64,000 nt of DNA, taken from JAWLBY01 sp041687455. GTDB taxonomy: Bacteria; Pseudomonadota; Gammaproteobacteria; Xanthomonadales; Xanthomonadaceae. This document shows, piece by piece, positions 24,627 through 32,972 of this stretch. Location of the stretch: positions 62,001-126,000 of the forward strand of contig JAWLBY010000012.1 in NCBI GenBank assembly GCA_041687455.1, read 5' to 3'. The position numbers and the translations under genes are program-made. Positions within the stretch are counted from its first letter, which is position 1; every line of letters starts with the position of its first letter. The notes beneath the pieces were generated by a model. That model was not told where the DNA came from. It saw only the letters and a program-made list of their open reading frames with translations, and searched no databases.

Positions 24627-25475
24627 TCACTGCTCCCCGCGTTGTGCCTGCTGGATCTCGCGCTGCCGTCGGCGTTCGTCGCGCGCCATCAACCACCACG
24701 CCACCAGCGCTGCAATGCTGACGGCGAGGATCATCAGCGTCGCCAGCGCGTTGATCTTCGGGCTGACGCCGAGCCGGACCGACGAGAATACCTTCATCGG
24801 CAGTGTCGTCGATGCCGGGCCGGCGACGAAACTCGCTATCACGAGGTCATCGAGCGACAGCGTGAACGCGAGCAGCCAGCCCGACACCAGCGCCGGCGCG
24901 ATGATCGGCAGCGTGATCACGAAGAACACCTTGACCCGGTTCGCGCCGAGATCCATCGCGGCTTCCTCGAGCGACCGATCCAGCTCGGTCAGCCGCGACG
25001 ACACCACCACCGCGACGAACGCGACCGAGAACGTCACGTGCGCTATCCAGATGTTGGTCATGCCGCGCGTACCGCCGAGTCCGAGCCAGTCGGACAGGCT
25101 GACGAACAGCAGCAGGATCGACAGGCCGGTGATCACTTCCGGCATCACCAGCGGCGCCGTGATCATTGCGCCGAACAGCGTCTTGCCCGGGAACCGGCGC
25201 AGTCGCGTCATCACCATCGCCGCCATCGTGCCCAGCACGACCGAGGCCCACGCGGTGTAGAACGCAACCCGCAGGCTGACCCAGGCGGCGTCCATCATCT
25301 GCCGGTCGCGGAACAGCTCGCCGTACCACTTGGTCGAGAACCCGGCCCAGACCGTCACCAGCCGCGACTCGTTGAACGAGTAGACGATCAGGCTCGCCAT
25401 CGGCAGGTACAGGAACAGCAGGCCGAGCGCGAGCAGCAGTTTGGTCAGCGGCGACAGACCGCGGCCCGGGGTCAT
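24627..25475 (-). CDS. potI: Putrescine/spermidine ABC transporter permease (PotI/SpuH-type)
   Basis: A 282-residue inner-membrane permease with six hydrophobic segments. The cytoplasmic EAA loop that contacts the ATPase reads EEAAMDLGANRVKVFFVITLP. Other family features are VYSFNESRLVTVW and GLSILLLFV. The ATG at 25475 is preceded by GGAGGG. It is 67 bp downstream of potH, and with potH it forms the transmembrane pore for polyamine import. Confidence 0.93.
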   Translation of the reverse strand: MTPGRGLSPLTKLLLALGLLFLYLPMASLIVYSFNESRLVTVWAGFSTKWYGELFRDRQMMDAAWVSLRVAFYTAWASVVLGTMAAMVMTRLRRFPGKTLFGAMITAPLVMPEVITGLSILLLFVSLSDWLGLGGTRGMTNIWIAHVTFSVAFVAVVVSSRLTELDRSLEEAAMDLGANRVKVFFVITLPIIAPALVSGWLLAFTLSLDDLVIASFVAGPASTTLPMKVFSSVRLGVSPKINALATLMILAVSIAALVAWWLMARDERRRQREIQQAQRGEQ

Positions 25476-25542
25476 GCCGCCAGCCCTCCGGCCGCACCGC
25501 CGGCCTTGTCGTGGATCGCGAGGCGATGACTGCGAAGCGGCA

Positions 25543-26448
25543 TCACACCAGCCGCGCCTCCAGCTCGCGCGACTGGTAGCGGTGGAAGATCACGATCGGT
25601 ATCAGCAGCAACAGCAGCATCACGATCGCCACTGCCGATGCCACCGGCCAGTCGCGGTTGTTGAAGAATTCCTGCCACAGCACGCGGCCGATCATCAGCG
25701 TGTCGGACCCACCGAGCATCTCAGGAATCACGAACTCGCCGACCACCGGAATCATCACCAGCATCGAACCGGCGATGATGCCGGCCTTGGACAGCGGCAC
25801 GGTGACGCGCCAGAACACCGTCCATGGCCGCGCACCGAGATCGTAGGCCGCTTCGTGCAGCCGATCGTCGAGCTTGACCAGGTTCGCATACAGCGGCAGC
25901 ACCATGAACGGCAGGTAGGTGTAGACGATGCCGATGTAGACCGCGAGCGGCGTGTGCAGGATCGCCATCGGCTGGTCTATCACGCCGAGACCGATCAGCG
26001 CGTTGTTGAGCAGTCCGTTGTTCTTCAGGATGCCGATCCAGGCGTACACGCGGATCAGGAACGAGGTCCACGACGGCAGCACCACCAGCATGATCGCGAT
26101 GTTGCGGGTCGACGGCTTCATCCGCGCGATCGCATAGGCGATCGGATAGCCGACCAGCAGGCACAGCAGGGTCGAGATCGCGGCGATCTTCAGCGAGCTC
26201 AGATAGGCACTGACGTACAGGCTGTCGCGGATCAGGAAGGCGTAGTTCGACAGCGTCAAGCTGATGCTCGGACCGCCTTCCGACCAGTCGATCAGGCTCG
26301 TGTACGGGGGCGCCGCGATCGCCGCCTTGGCGAACGAGATCTTCAGCACGATCGCGAACGGCACTGCGAAGAACAGCAGCATCCACAGGTACGGCAGCGC
26401 GATCAGCGCCCAGCGTGCGGGCGGCAGGAAACGCCGCGGTGCGTTCAC
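25543..26448 (-). CDS. potH: Putrescine/spermidine ABC transporter permease (PotH/SpuG-type)
   Basis: A 301-residue permease with six hydrophobic segments. The start MNAPRRFLPPARWALIALPY leads into the first membrane helix. The EAA loop reads EAAYDLGARPWTVFWRVTVPL, and an extended periplasmic stretch (about 45-75) is typical of PotH. The ATG at 26448 overlaps the potG stop by 4 bp. It is the partner of potI. Confidence 0.94.
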   Translation of the reverse strand: MNAPRRFLPPARWALIALPYLWMLLFFAVPFAIVLKISFAKAAIAAPPYTSLIDWSEGGPSISLTLSNYAFLIRDSLYVSAYLSSLKIAAISTLLCLLVGYPIAYAIARMKPSTRNIAIMLVVLPSWTSFLIRVYAWIGILKNNGLLNNALIGLGVIDQPMAILHTPLAVYIGIVYTYLPFMVLPLYANLVKLDDRLHEAAYDLGARPWTVFWRVTVPLSKAGIIAGSMLVMIPVVGEFVIPEMLGGSDTLMIGRVLWQEFFNNRDWPVASAVAIVMLLLLLIPIVIFHRYQSRELEARLV

Positions 26449-27641
26449 GACGACAGCACCACGCCGGCCAACTCGTCCCAGCAGACCCAGACCGGATCGT
26501 TCCAGCTCAGCGCCTCGGACGCCCAGCGCCGTGCGTTGATCGCATTGACCAGCAGCAGCGCGCCGCTGTCGAGCCGGACGTGGTAGACGGAATGGCTGCC
26601 AAGATAGGCGATGTCCTCGATCACGCCGTGGGCCTTGTTGTGCGGCTGGTCGGGCGGCTCGGCCTGGATCCGGATCTTCTCCGGCCGCAACGCGAGCGCG
26701 ACCGGCATGCCAGCGAAGCCGCTCACGCCGTGACCGACGTAGATCGGCACCGGCGTCATCGCCGACGCGATCGTGATGTGGTCCTTCTCGTCCTCGTCGA
26801 TCCGGCCCTCGAGCAGGTTGACGGAACCGATGAACTGGGCCGTGAAGCGCGAGTTCGGCTGCTCGTAGATCTCGTCCGGCGTGCCGATCTGACAGATGCT
26901 GCCGGCGTCCATGATCGCGATCCGGTGCGCCATCGTCATCGCCTCTTCCTGGTCGTGCGTGACCATCACGCAGGTCACGCCCAGTTTCTCGATGATGTTG
27001 GCGAGTTCGAGCTGCATCTGCGAGCGCAGCTTCTTGTCCAGCGCACCCATCGGCTCGTCGAGCAACAGCACCTTCGGACTCTTCGCCAGCGAACGTGCCA
27101 GCGCGACCCGCTGCTGCTGGCCGCCGGACAACTGGTGCGGCTTGCGCCGCGCCAGTGCCGTCATCTGCACCAGGGTCAGCATCTCGTCGACACGGCGCGC
27201 GACCACGGCCTTCGGCAGGCCATCCTGCTTGAGCCCGAACGCGACGTTCTGCTCCACCGTCATGTGCGGAAACAGTGCATAGGACTGGAACATCATGTTG
27301 ACCGGCCGCTCGTACGGCGGCAGCCCGTCCATGTCGGCTCCATCGATCTCGATCCTGCCGGCAGTCGGTCGCTCGAAGCCGGCCAGCAGGCGCAGCAGCG
27401 TCGACTTGCCGCAGCCGGAGGCGCCGAGCAGGGCGAAGATTTCGCCCTGCCGGATCGACAACGAGACGTCGTCGACCGCGACGAAGCCGTCGAACTCCTT
27501 TCGCACGCCGCTCAGCCGGACGTAGCCCTCGGCGCCGAAACGGCCGTTGCCGGGCGGCGCCGATGAGCCGTTGCGGGCGCCGGCCAGCCCCTTTTCCGAT
27601 GAAGCTTCGTCAGCCGGATCGGCCGCTGCCTGCTTGTCCAT
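26445..27641 (-). CDS. potG: Putrescine/spermidine ABC transporter ATPase (PotG/SpuF-type)
   Basis: A 398-residue ATPase with a Q-loop/ABC domain and a C-terminal TOBE domain. Walker A is GASGCGKST, the signature is LSGGQQQRVALARSLA, Walker B is VLLLDEPMGALD, and the switch His is in VTHDQEEA. The TOBE segment includes LALRPEKIRI. I chose ATG 27641; an upstream GTG at 27686 would add 15 residues. Residues 1-35 before RLSGVRKEF are an Ala/Gly/Pro-rich extension longer than in E. coli PotG. Confidence 0.95.
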   Translation of the reverse strand: MDKQAAADPADEASSEKGLAGARNGSSAPPGNGRFGAEGYVRLSGVRKEFDGFVAVDDVSLSIRQGEIFALLGASGCGKSTLLRLLAGFERPTAGRIEIDGADMDGLPPYERPVNMMFQSYALFPHMTVEQNVAFGLKQDGLPKAVVARRVDEMLTLVQMTALARRKPHQLSGGQQQRVALARSLAKSPKVLLLDEPMGALDKKLRSQMQLELANIIEKLGVTCVMVTHDQEEAMTMAHRIAIMDAGSICQIGTPDEIYEQPNSRFTAQFIGSVNLLEGRIDEDEKDHITIASAMTPVPIYVGHGVSGFAGMPVALALRPEKIRIQAEPPDQPHNKAHGVIEDIAYLGSHSVYHVRLDSGALLLVNAINARRWASEALSWNDPVWVCWDELAGVVLSS

Positions 27642-27740
27642 GACCCGCTTCGCTGCCCCTTGTACGACCCCTGAGTCGTGCGACACGACGACCCGGCAGA
27701 ACCACTGCCGACACGACGCAGCATTGCGCCTGCCGATCGA

Positions 27741-28880
27741 TCACCGCCCGGTCTTCAACCGTGTCCACAGCCGACTATAGAGGCGATCGACCTCGGGCGG
27801 AATCACGACGAACGTGAACAGGCGCGAACGGGTGTCCTCGTCCGGATGCACCGCCGGGTTGTTGCGGATCTCCTCGTCGACCATCGGCAACGCCGCCGCA
27901 TTGCCACTGGCGTACGAGACGTAGTTCTGGATGCCGGCCATCACGTCCGGCCGCATCAGGAAATCGATGAAGCGATGCGCATTGTCCGGATGCCGGGCGT
28001 CCTTCGGTATCGCCAGCATGTCGAACCACATCGGCGCGCCTTCCTTCGGAATCACGTAGCCGACCTCGACGCCGTTTTCGGCCTCTTCAGCCCGCGCCTG
28101 CGCCTGGAAGATGTCGCCGGACCAGCCGATCGCGACACAGACGTCGCCATTGGCGAGGTCGTTGATGAACTGCGACGAATGGAAGTAACGCACGTGCGGG
28201 CGGATCGAGGCGAGCAGCGCCTCGCCCTTCGCGATGACTTCCTCGTCGAACGAATTCGGGTCTTCGCCGAGATAGTTCAGTGCGATCGGCACGATCTCCT
28301 GCGGCGTATCGAGCATCACCAGGCCGCAGTCGGCCAGCTTGGCGGCATTTTCGGGCTTGAACACGAGGTCCCAACTGTCGACCTCGAAGTCATCGCCGAA
28401 CCGCTCGCGGATGGCAGCCGCGTTGAACCCGATGCCGGTCGTGCCCCACAGGTACGGCACCGAATAGGTGTTGCCAGGATCGATCTGGGCGATCCGCTGC
28501 ATCAGGCCCGGGTCCAGGTTGCCGAGGTTGCCGAGCCGTGCCTTGTCGAGCGGGCTGAACACGCCGAGCTTGAGCTGGCGGCCGAGGAACGACAGCGACG
28601 GCACGACGACGTCGTAGCCGGTGTTGCCCGCGATCAGTTTCGCTTCGAGCAGTTCGTTCGAGTCGAATACGTCATAGACGACCTTGATGCCGGTCTCCTG
28701 TTCGAACTGCGCCAGCGTGTCCTCGGCGATGTAGTCGGACCAGTTGTAGACATTGAGGATCTTTTCCTCGCCGTCGGCAGCCGTCTGTCCGGCCGGTGCG
28801 TCCTGCTGCCTGTCGCAGGCGGTGGCCAGCATGGCGATGATCAGTCCCGCAAGAACCTGGGTACGGCTGTTCCGATGCAC
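27741..28880 (-). CDS. potF: Polyamine-binding lipoprotein (PotF/SpuD-type)
   Basis: A 379-residue substrate-binding protein. The signal peptide ends in a lipobox (MLATAC), so it is probably tethered to the membrane. The mature sequence starts with LNVYNWSDYIAEDTLAQFEQETGIKVVYDVFDSNE, the family hallmark, and ends with the usual WTRLKTGR. It should capture putrescine or spermidine for PotGHI. Pseudomonas spu loci have two such proteins (SpuD and SpuE); only one is here. It starts 114 bp after the spuC stop. Confidence 0.95.
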   Translation of the reverse strand: MHRNSRTQVLAGLIIAMLATACDRQQDAPAGQTAADGEEKILNVYNWSDYIAEDTLAQFEQETGIKVVYDVFDSNELLEAKLIAGNTGYDVVVPSLSFLGRQLKLGVFSPLDKARLGNLGNLDPGLMQRIAQIDPGNTYSVPYLWGTTGIGFNAAAIRERFGDDFEVDSWDLVFKPENAAKLADCGLVMLDTPQEIVPIALNYLGEDPNSFDEEVIAKGEALLASIRPHVRYFHSSQFINDLANGDVCVAIGWSGDIFQAQARAEEAENGVEVGYVIPKEGAPMWFDMLAIPKDARHPDNAHRFIDFLMRPDVMAGIQNYVSYASGNAAALPMVDEEIRNNPAVHPDEDTRSRLFTFVVIPPEVDRLYSRLWTRLKTGR

Positions 28881-28994
28881 GTCGTTTCTCCCGATGATCC
28901 TGCTTGCGAACGTTCCCGGCGGGAACGGATTCAGCCGCGAGTGTCTGCCCAGCAGCGAAACCGGCGGCGCGGCGCAGCCGGTTCGCGTAACACC

Positions 28995-30422
28995 TCAGCG
29001 ACCGGGAATGCCGAGCTCCCGCGCGGTCAGGTCGAGCGCCTTCCATGCCTTGTCGATCAGCTCGTCGATCTCGTCGCGAGTGATCACCAGCGGCGGCGAC
29101 AGCAACATCGCATCCCAGGTCGCACGCAGGATCAGGCCGTTCCGCAGCGCGATGTCGCGGCACAGCGCGCCGACCCGGCCACGATCGGCGAAATAGTCGC
29201 GTCGCGGCTTGTTCGGCACCAGCTCGATCGCGCCCATCATGCCGGCGATCCGCGCCTCGCCGACCAGCGGGTGGTCGGCCAGTTCGAGCCAGCGCTGCTC
29301 GAGATACGGACCGGTGTCGTCGCGGACCCGATCGACGATCTTTTCCTCCTGCAGGATGCGGAGGTTTTCGAGTGCGACCGCCGTGCAGACCGGGTGACCG
29401 GAATAGGTGAAACCGTGGGCGAGCTCGCCGCCACGGTCTTTCAGCACGCCGGCCACCCGCTCGGAGAACAGCACCGCACCGAGCGGGATGTAGCCCGACG
29501 TCAGCCCCTTGGCGACCGGCATCAGATCGGGCTCGATGCCGAAATACTGCGAGCCGAACCACTGACCGGTGCGGCCAAAGCCGGTGATCACCTCGTCGGC
29601 GATCAGCAACACGTCGTATTGCTTGCAGATCCGGTTGATCTCCGGCCAGTAGGTCCTGGGCGGGATGAACACGCCGGCGGCGCCCTGGATCGGCTCGGCA
29701 ATGAACGCGGCGACCTTGTCGGGCCCGAGTTCGAGGATCTTCCGTTCCAGCTCGCGCGCCCGCTGCAGGCCGAATTCGTCAGGCGACAGGTCGCCGCCCT
29801 CGCCGAACCAGTACGGCTGGTCGATGTGCACGATGCCGGGGATCGGCAGCCCGCCGCAGGCATGCATGCCCTTCATGCCGCCGAGGCTGGCGCCGGCTAC
29901 GGTGGAGCCGTGGTAGCCGTTGTGGCGGGCGATGAATACCTGCTTCTGCGGCTGGTCCTGCACCGCCCAGAAATGTCGGACCAGGCGCAGGATGGTGTCG
30001 TTGGCCTCGGAGCCGGAATTGGTGAAGAACGCGTAGTTCAGGTCGCCCGGGGCGAGCTCGGCCAGCTTGCCGGACAGGCGCACGGTCGGCTCGGTCGTGC
30101 ACTGGAAGAAGCTGTTGTAGTACGCAAGCCGATTCATCTGCTCGCGCGCGACCTCGCCGAGCTCACGACGGCCGTAGCCGACGTTGACGCACCACAGGCC
30201 GGCGAACGCATCGAGCAGCTTGTTGCCCTGGTCGTCCCACACGTACACGCCCTCGCCGCGGGTCAGGATCCGCGTGCCGCGCTGGGCCAGCGCGGCGTTG
30301 TCGCTGAACGGATGCAGGTGGTGGGCGGCATCGAGGGCGCGCAACTGCGCTGCGGCGCCGGGATTCGGGATTGGGGATTCGGGATTCATACCCGGCTGCG
30401 TCACGACCGATCCTGCGTTCAT
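28995..30422 (-). CDS. spuC: Putrescine-pyruvate aminotransferase (class III, PLP)
   Basis: A 475-residue PLP enzyme that transaminates putrescine (and related amines) with pyruvate. Class III features are FFTNSGSEANDT, the HNGYHGSTVAGASLGG segment, DEVITGFGRTG and the PLP lysine in LMPVAKGLTSGYIPLGAV. The ATG at 30422 has a GGAGAGG ribosome-binding site. Residues 12-22 (MNPESPIPNPG) are encoded by a copy of the dispersed GGGATTCGGGATT element, so the N-terminus was probably extended by a repeat; Met12 may be an alternative start. A 20-bp inverted repeat flanks the start region. Confidence 0.94.
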   Translation of the reverse strand: MNAGSVVTQPGMNPESPIPNPGAAAQLRALDAAHHLHPFSDNAALAQRGTRILTRGEGVYVWDDQGNKLLDAFAGLWCVNVGYGRRELGEVAREQMNRLAYYNSFFQCTTEPTVRLSGKLAELAPGDLNYAFFTNSGSEANDTILRLVRHFWAVQDQPQKQVFIARHNGYHGSTVAGASLGGMKGMHACGGLPIPGIVHIDQPYWFGEGGDLSPDEFGLQRARELERKILELGPDKVAAFIAEPIQGAAGVFIPPRTYWPEINRICKQYDVLLIADEVITGFGRTGQWFGSQYFGIEPDLMPVAKGLTSGYIPLGAVLFSERVAGVLKDRGGELAHGFTYSGHPVCTAVALENLRILQEEKIVDRVRDDTGPYLEQRWLELADHPLVGEARIAGMMGAIELVPNKPRRDYFADRGRVGALCRDIALRNGLILRATWDAMLLSPPLVITRDEIDELIDKAWKALDLTARELGIPGR

Positions 30423-30502
30423 CCGCCTCTCCTGTATCGTCTGTTCACATCACCGCGGTCGCAAGGACAGCGCACGCTGCAACGAATCCCCAATCCCGAA
30501 TC
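30362..30502. repeat. 20-bp perfect inverted repeat around the spuC start
   Basis: GATTCGGGATTGGGGATTCG at 30362-30381 and its exact reverse complement at 30483-30502, 101 bp apart. The loop holds the spuC ribosome-binding site and ATG (30420-30422). In the minus-strand transcript the arms could pair and enclose the start. Both arms belong to the GGGATTC-type dispersed element seen in Xanthomonadales genomes; a fragment also follows the gene ending at 34343. Confidence 0.8.
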
Positions 30503-30517
30503 TCGAATCCCGGCCCT

Positions 30518-31906
30518 TCACACATTCAACAGCAGGAACTCGCGCTCCCACGACGAGATCACCCTGAAGAATGTTTCATATTCCTTCGCCTTGACCGCGC
30601 TGTAGGCATCGACGAAACGCTTGCCGAGCAGTTCGTGCAGTTCATGGCAGCCGCGCAACAGCTCGAGTGACTCGCCGAGCGAGCGTGGCAGCGCGTAGCC
30701 CTTGTCCTGCGCGCTGCCGCTCAGCGGCTCGGTCGGCATCAGCTTCTCGCGGATGCCGAGAAAGCCGCAGGCCAGAGTCGCGGCGATCGCCAGGTATGGA
30801 TTGGCATCCGATCCGGCGAACCGGGCCTCGACGCGGGTGCTCTCGAGCGTGTCCATCGGCACCCGCAGCCCACAGGTGCGGTTGTCGAAACCCCACTCGC
30901 AGTTGACCGGTGCCACCTCGCCGAACGCCAGTCGCCGGTACGAGTTGACGTTCGGCGCCAGGAACGGCATCGCCATCGGGATGTATTTCTGCAACCCGGC
31001 GAGGTAATGCATGAACAACGTACTGTGCTGGCCCTGGCGCGAGCCGGCGAACAGGTTCACACCGGTTTTCGAGTCGACCAGGCTCTGGTGCAGATGCATC
31101 GCACTGCCCGGCTCGTTCTCCATCGGCTTGGCGAGAAACGTTGCGTAGATGCCGTGCCGCATCGCCGCCTCGCGCATGGTGCGCTTGAACAGGAACACCT
31201 GGTCCGCGCGCGACATCGGGTCGGAATGCTGGAAGTTGACCTCGAGCTGCGCCGCGCCGCTTTCGTGGATCAGCGTGTCGACATCGAGCTCCATCGCCTC
31301 GGCATAGTCGTACATCAGGTCGAGGATCGGATCGAACTCGTTGACCGCGTCGATCGAATACGACTGCCGCGCGGTTTCCGGCCGCCCCGAACGACCGGCC
31401 GGTGGCTGCAGCGGAAAATCCGGATCGGTGTTCTTCTGTACCAGGAAGAACTCGACCTCGGGAGCGACGATCGGCGCCAGCCCCTGCGCCGAATAGGCGG
31501 CCAGCACGCGGCGCAGCACGTTGCGCGGCGACAGTTCGTGCGGGCGACCATCGCGGGTGTAGCAGTCGTGGATGATCTGCGCCGTCGGGTCGGCCGCCCA
31601 CGGCACCATCCGCACCGTGTCCGGGTCCGGACGCAGGTACATGTCGGAATCCGACGGCGACACCAGCTCGTAGTAGTCGTCGGGATAGTCGCCGGTCACG
31701 GTGGTAACGAAGATGCCTTCCGGCAGCCGCGTGCCGAAGTCATGCGAATACTTGGTTGCCGGAACGATCTTGCCGCGTGCGTTGCCGGTGAAGTCCGGCA
31801 CCAGGCATTCGACCTCGGTGATCCGGTGTTCCTTCAACCATCGTTTCAGCGAGCTCTCGGCCGCCTCGGCGACCGCTGCAGTGGAGCGCTTTCTGGCCAT
31901 TGTCAT
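30518..31906 (-). CDS. puuA: Gamma-glutamylputrescine synthetase (glutamine-synthetase family, PuuA/SpuB)
   Basis: A 462-residue GS-like ligase that joins glutamate to putrescine. It shows the N-terminal beta-grasp (ITEVECLVPDFTGNARGKIVP), the metal-site region APEVEFFLV, LHQSLVD, and the adenylate/phosphate-site region GFDNRTCGLRVP, with R/E residues of the C-terminal domain (EARFAGSDANPYLAI). The ATG at 31906 overlaps the puuD stop (ATGA). A second GS-like gene lies divergent at 32973. Substrate preference between the two cannot be decided from sequence. Confidence 0.93.
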   Translation of the reverse strand: MTMARKRSTAAVAEAAESSLKRWLKEHRITEVECLVPDFTGNARGKIVPATKYSHDFGTRLPEGIFVTTVTGDYPDDYYELVSPSDSDMYLRPDPDTVRMVPWAADPTAQIIHDCYTRDGRPHELSPRNVLRRVLAAYSAQGLAPIVAPEVEFFLVQKNTDPDFPLQPPAGRSGRPETARQSYSIDAVNEFDPILDLMYDYAEAMELDVDTLIHESGAAQLEVNFQHSDPMSRADQVFLFKRTMREAAMRHGIYATFLAKPMENEPGSAMHLHQSLVDSKTGVNLFAGSRQGQHSTLFMHYLAGLQKYIPMAMPFLAPNVNSYRRLAFGEVAPVNCEWGFDNRTCGLRVPMDTLESTRVEARFAGSDANPYLAIAATLACGFLGIREKLMPTEPLSGSAQDKGYALPRSLGESLELLRGCHELHELLGKRFVDAYSAVKAKEYETFFRVISSWEREFLLLNV

Positions 31907-32655
31907 GGTCTCTGTGCGGCCCGCTCGCGGCAGGCCGCCGCGAAGGCCTCGAAAATGCCGCGATTGAAGGGGTTTTCGTGCGCGCGCCATTCCGGGTGCC
32001 ACTGCACCGCGAGGAAGAATGCGCCGCCGTCTAAGCGGACCGCTTCGATCAGCCCGTCGGGGGCATGCGCCTCGGCGACCAGCCCGCGACCCAGATCGCG
32101 AATGCCCTGTCCATGCAGCGAATTGACCCGAACGGTGTCGCGGCCGGCGATCCGGTGCAACAGCCCGTTCTCGCTCAAGCGGATGTCATGGACCGGTCCG
32201 TACTGCAGCTCGATATCGAGTTGCTTGTCCTCGCGGTGGTCGTGCATGCCGCCGACCTCGTGCACCCGCTGGTGCAGCGTGCCACCGAGCGCGACATTGA
32301 TTTCCTGCAGTCCGCGGCAGATCGCCAGTACCGGGACCCGGCGCTCGATCGCGGCATGCACCAGCGGCAGCGTGTTGGCGTCGCGCGCCGGGTCATGCAG
32401 GTTGCCGTCCCAGCTCGGCTCGTTGCCGTAATGATGCGGCTCGATGTTGCTCGGCGAACCGGGCAGCAGCAGGCCATCGAGCGCATCGAGGTAGTCCGCG
32501 ACCGGCAGCGGCGGATGCAGCGACGGGATCGCCAGCGGCAACATGCCGCCGGGATCGACCAGCGCACGCAGGTACTTCTCCCCGACCGCCTGGAACGGAT
32601 GGGGCCCGATCTGCCTGCTGTCCGACGGTACACCGACCAGCGGAATCCGACGCAT
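31903..32655 (-). CDS. puuD: Gamma-glutamyl-gamma-aminobutyrate hydrolase (PuuD/SpuA)
   Basis: A 250-residue class I glutamine-amidotransferase-like hydrolase that releases GABA from gamma-glutamyl-GABA. The nucleophile is C113 (LAICRGLQEIN), and H220/E222 are in VQWHPEW. DGLLLPGSPSNIEP and EPSWD are family features. The start at 32655 gives the normal MRRIPLVGVP N-terminus. It is the first gene of the minus-strand operon and divergent from the gene at 32973. Confidence 0.95.
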   Translation of the reverse strand: MRRIPLVGVPSDSRQIGPHPFQAVGEKYLRALVDPGGMLPLAIPSLHPPLPVADYLDALDGLLLPGSPSNIEPHHYGNEPSWDGNLHDPARDANTLPLVHAAIERRVPVLAICRGLQEINVALGGTLHQRVHEVGGMHDHREDKQLDIELQYGPVHDIRLSENGLLHRIAGRDTVRVNSLHGQGIRDLGRGLVAEAHAPDGLIEAVRLDGGAFFLAVQWHPEWRAHENPFNRGIFEAFAAACRERAAQRP

Positions 32656-32916
32656 AGCTGCCCTCAGCGTGAGTGGCCGCCGGTGCGAGCGAGCAGCCGA
32701 CCGACGTCCGTCGACCATCGCTGGCCGGACCCGGCCGGCGTGCATGGTCGCTCGCGGCACACTACCCGTGCCGTTCGATTTTATCAACGCGCCGCCCCGA
32801 CGGCTGCGCCAAGAACAGTCGACGGCCGAACACCCGATCCCGTTTGTTTGCGCGCCCGAACCGCCCCCGGGGCACGGAAGCCGCCGCGAACGGGTCTCCC
32901 GAGGTGATGAGTATTC

Positions 32917-32943
32917 TTGACACCCGCTGCCGTCTGGTAGCAT
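32917..32943 (+). promoter_or_regulatory. Sigma-70-like promoter candidate for the second GS-like gene
   Basis: TTGACA at 32917-32922 and TAGCAT at 32938-32943, with a short 15-bp spacer. It lies in the 317-bp divergent control region between puuD and the plus-strand gene that starts at 32973. No other clear motif was seen in this gap; an operator for a polyamine regulator is expected here but not recognisable. Confidence 0.4.
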
Positions 32944-32972
32944 CCGACCACCCCGCGCGAGTCCCAGCCGTC

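Noticed and set aside
27678..30605. A 975-codon plus-strand frame opposite potF and spuC
   Set aside because: Antisense shadow of two well-recognised genes; no protein-like motif.
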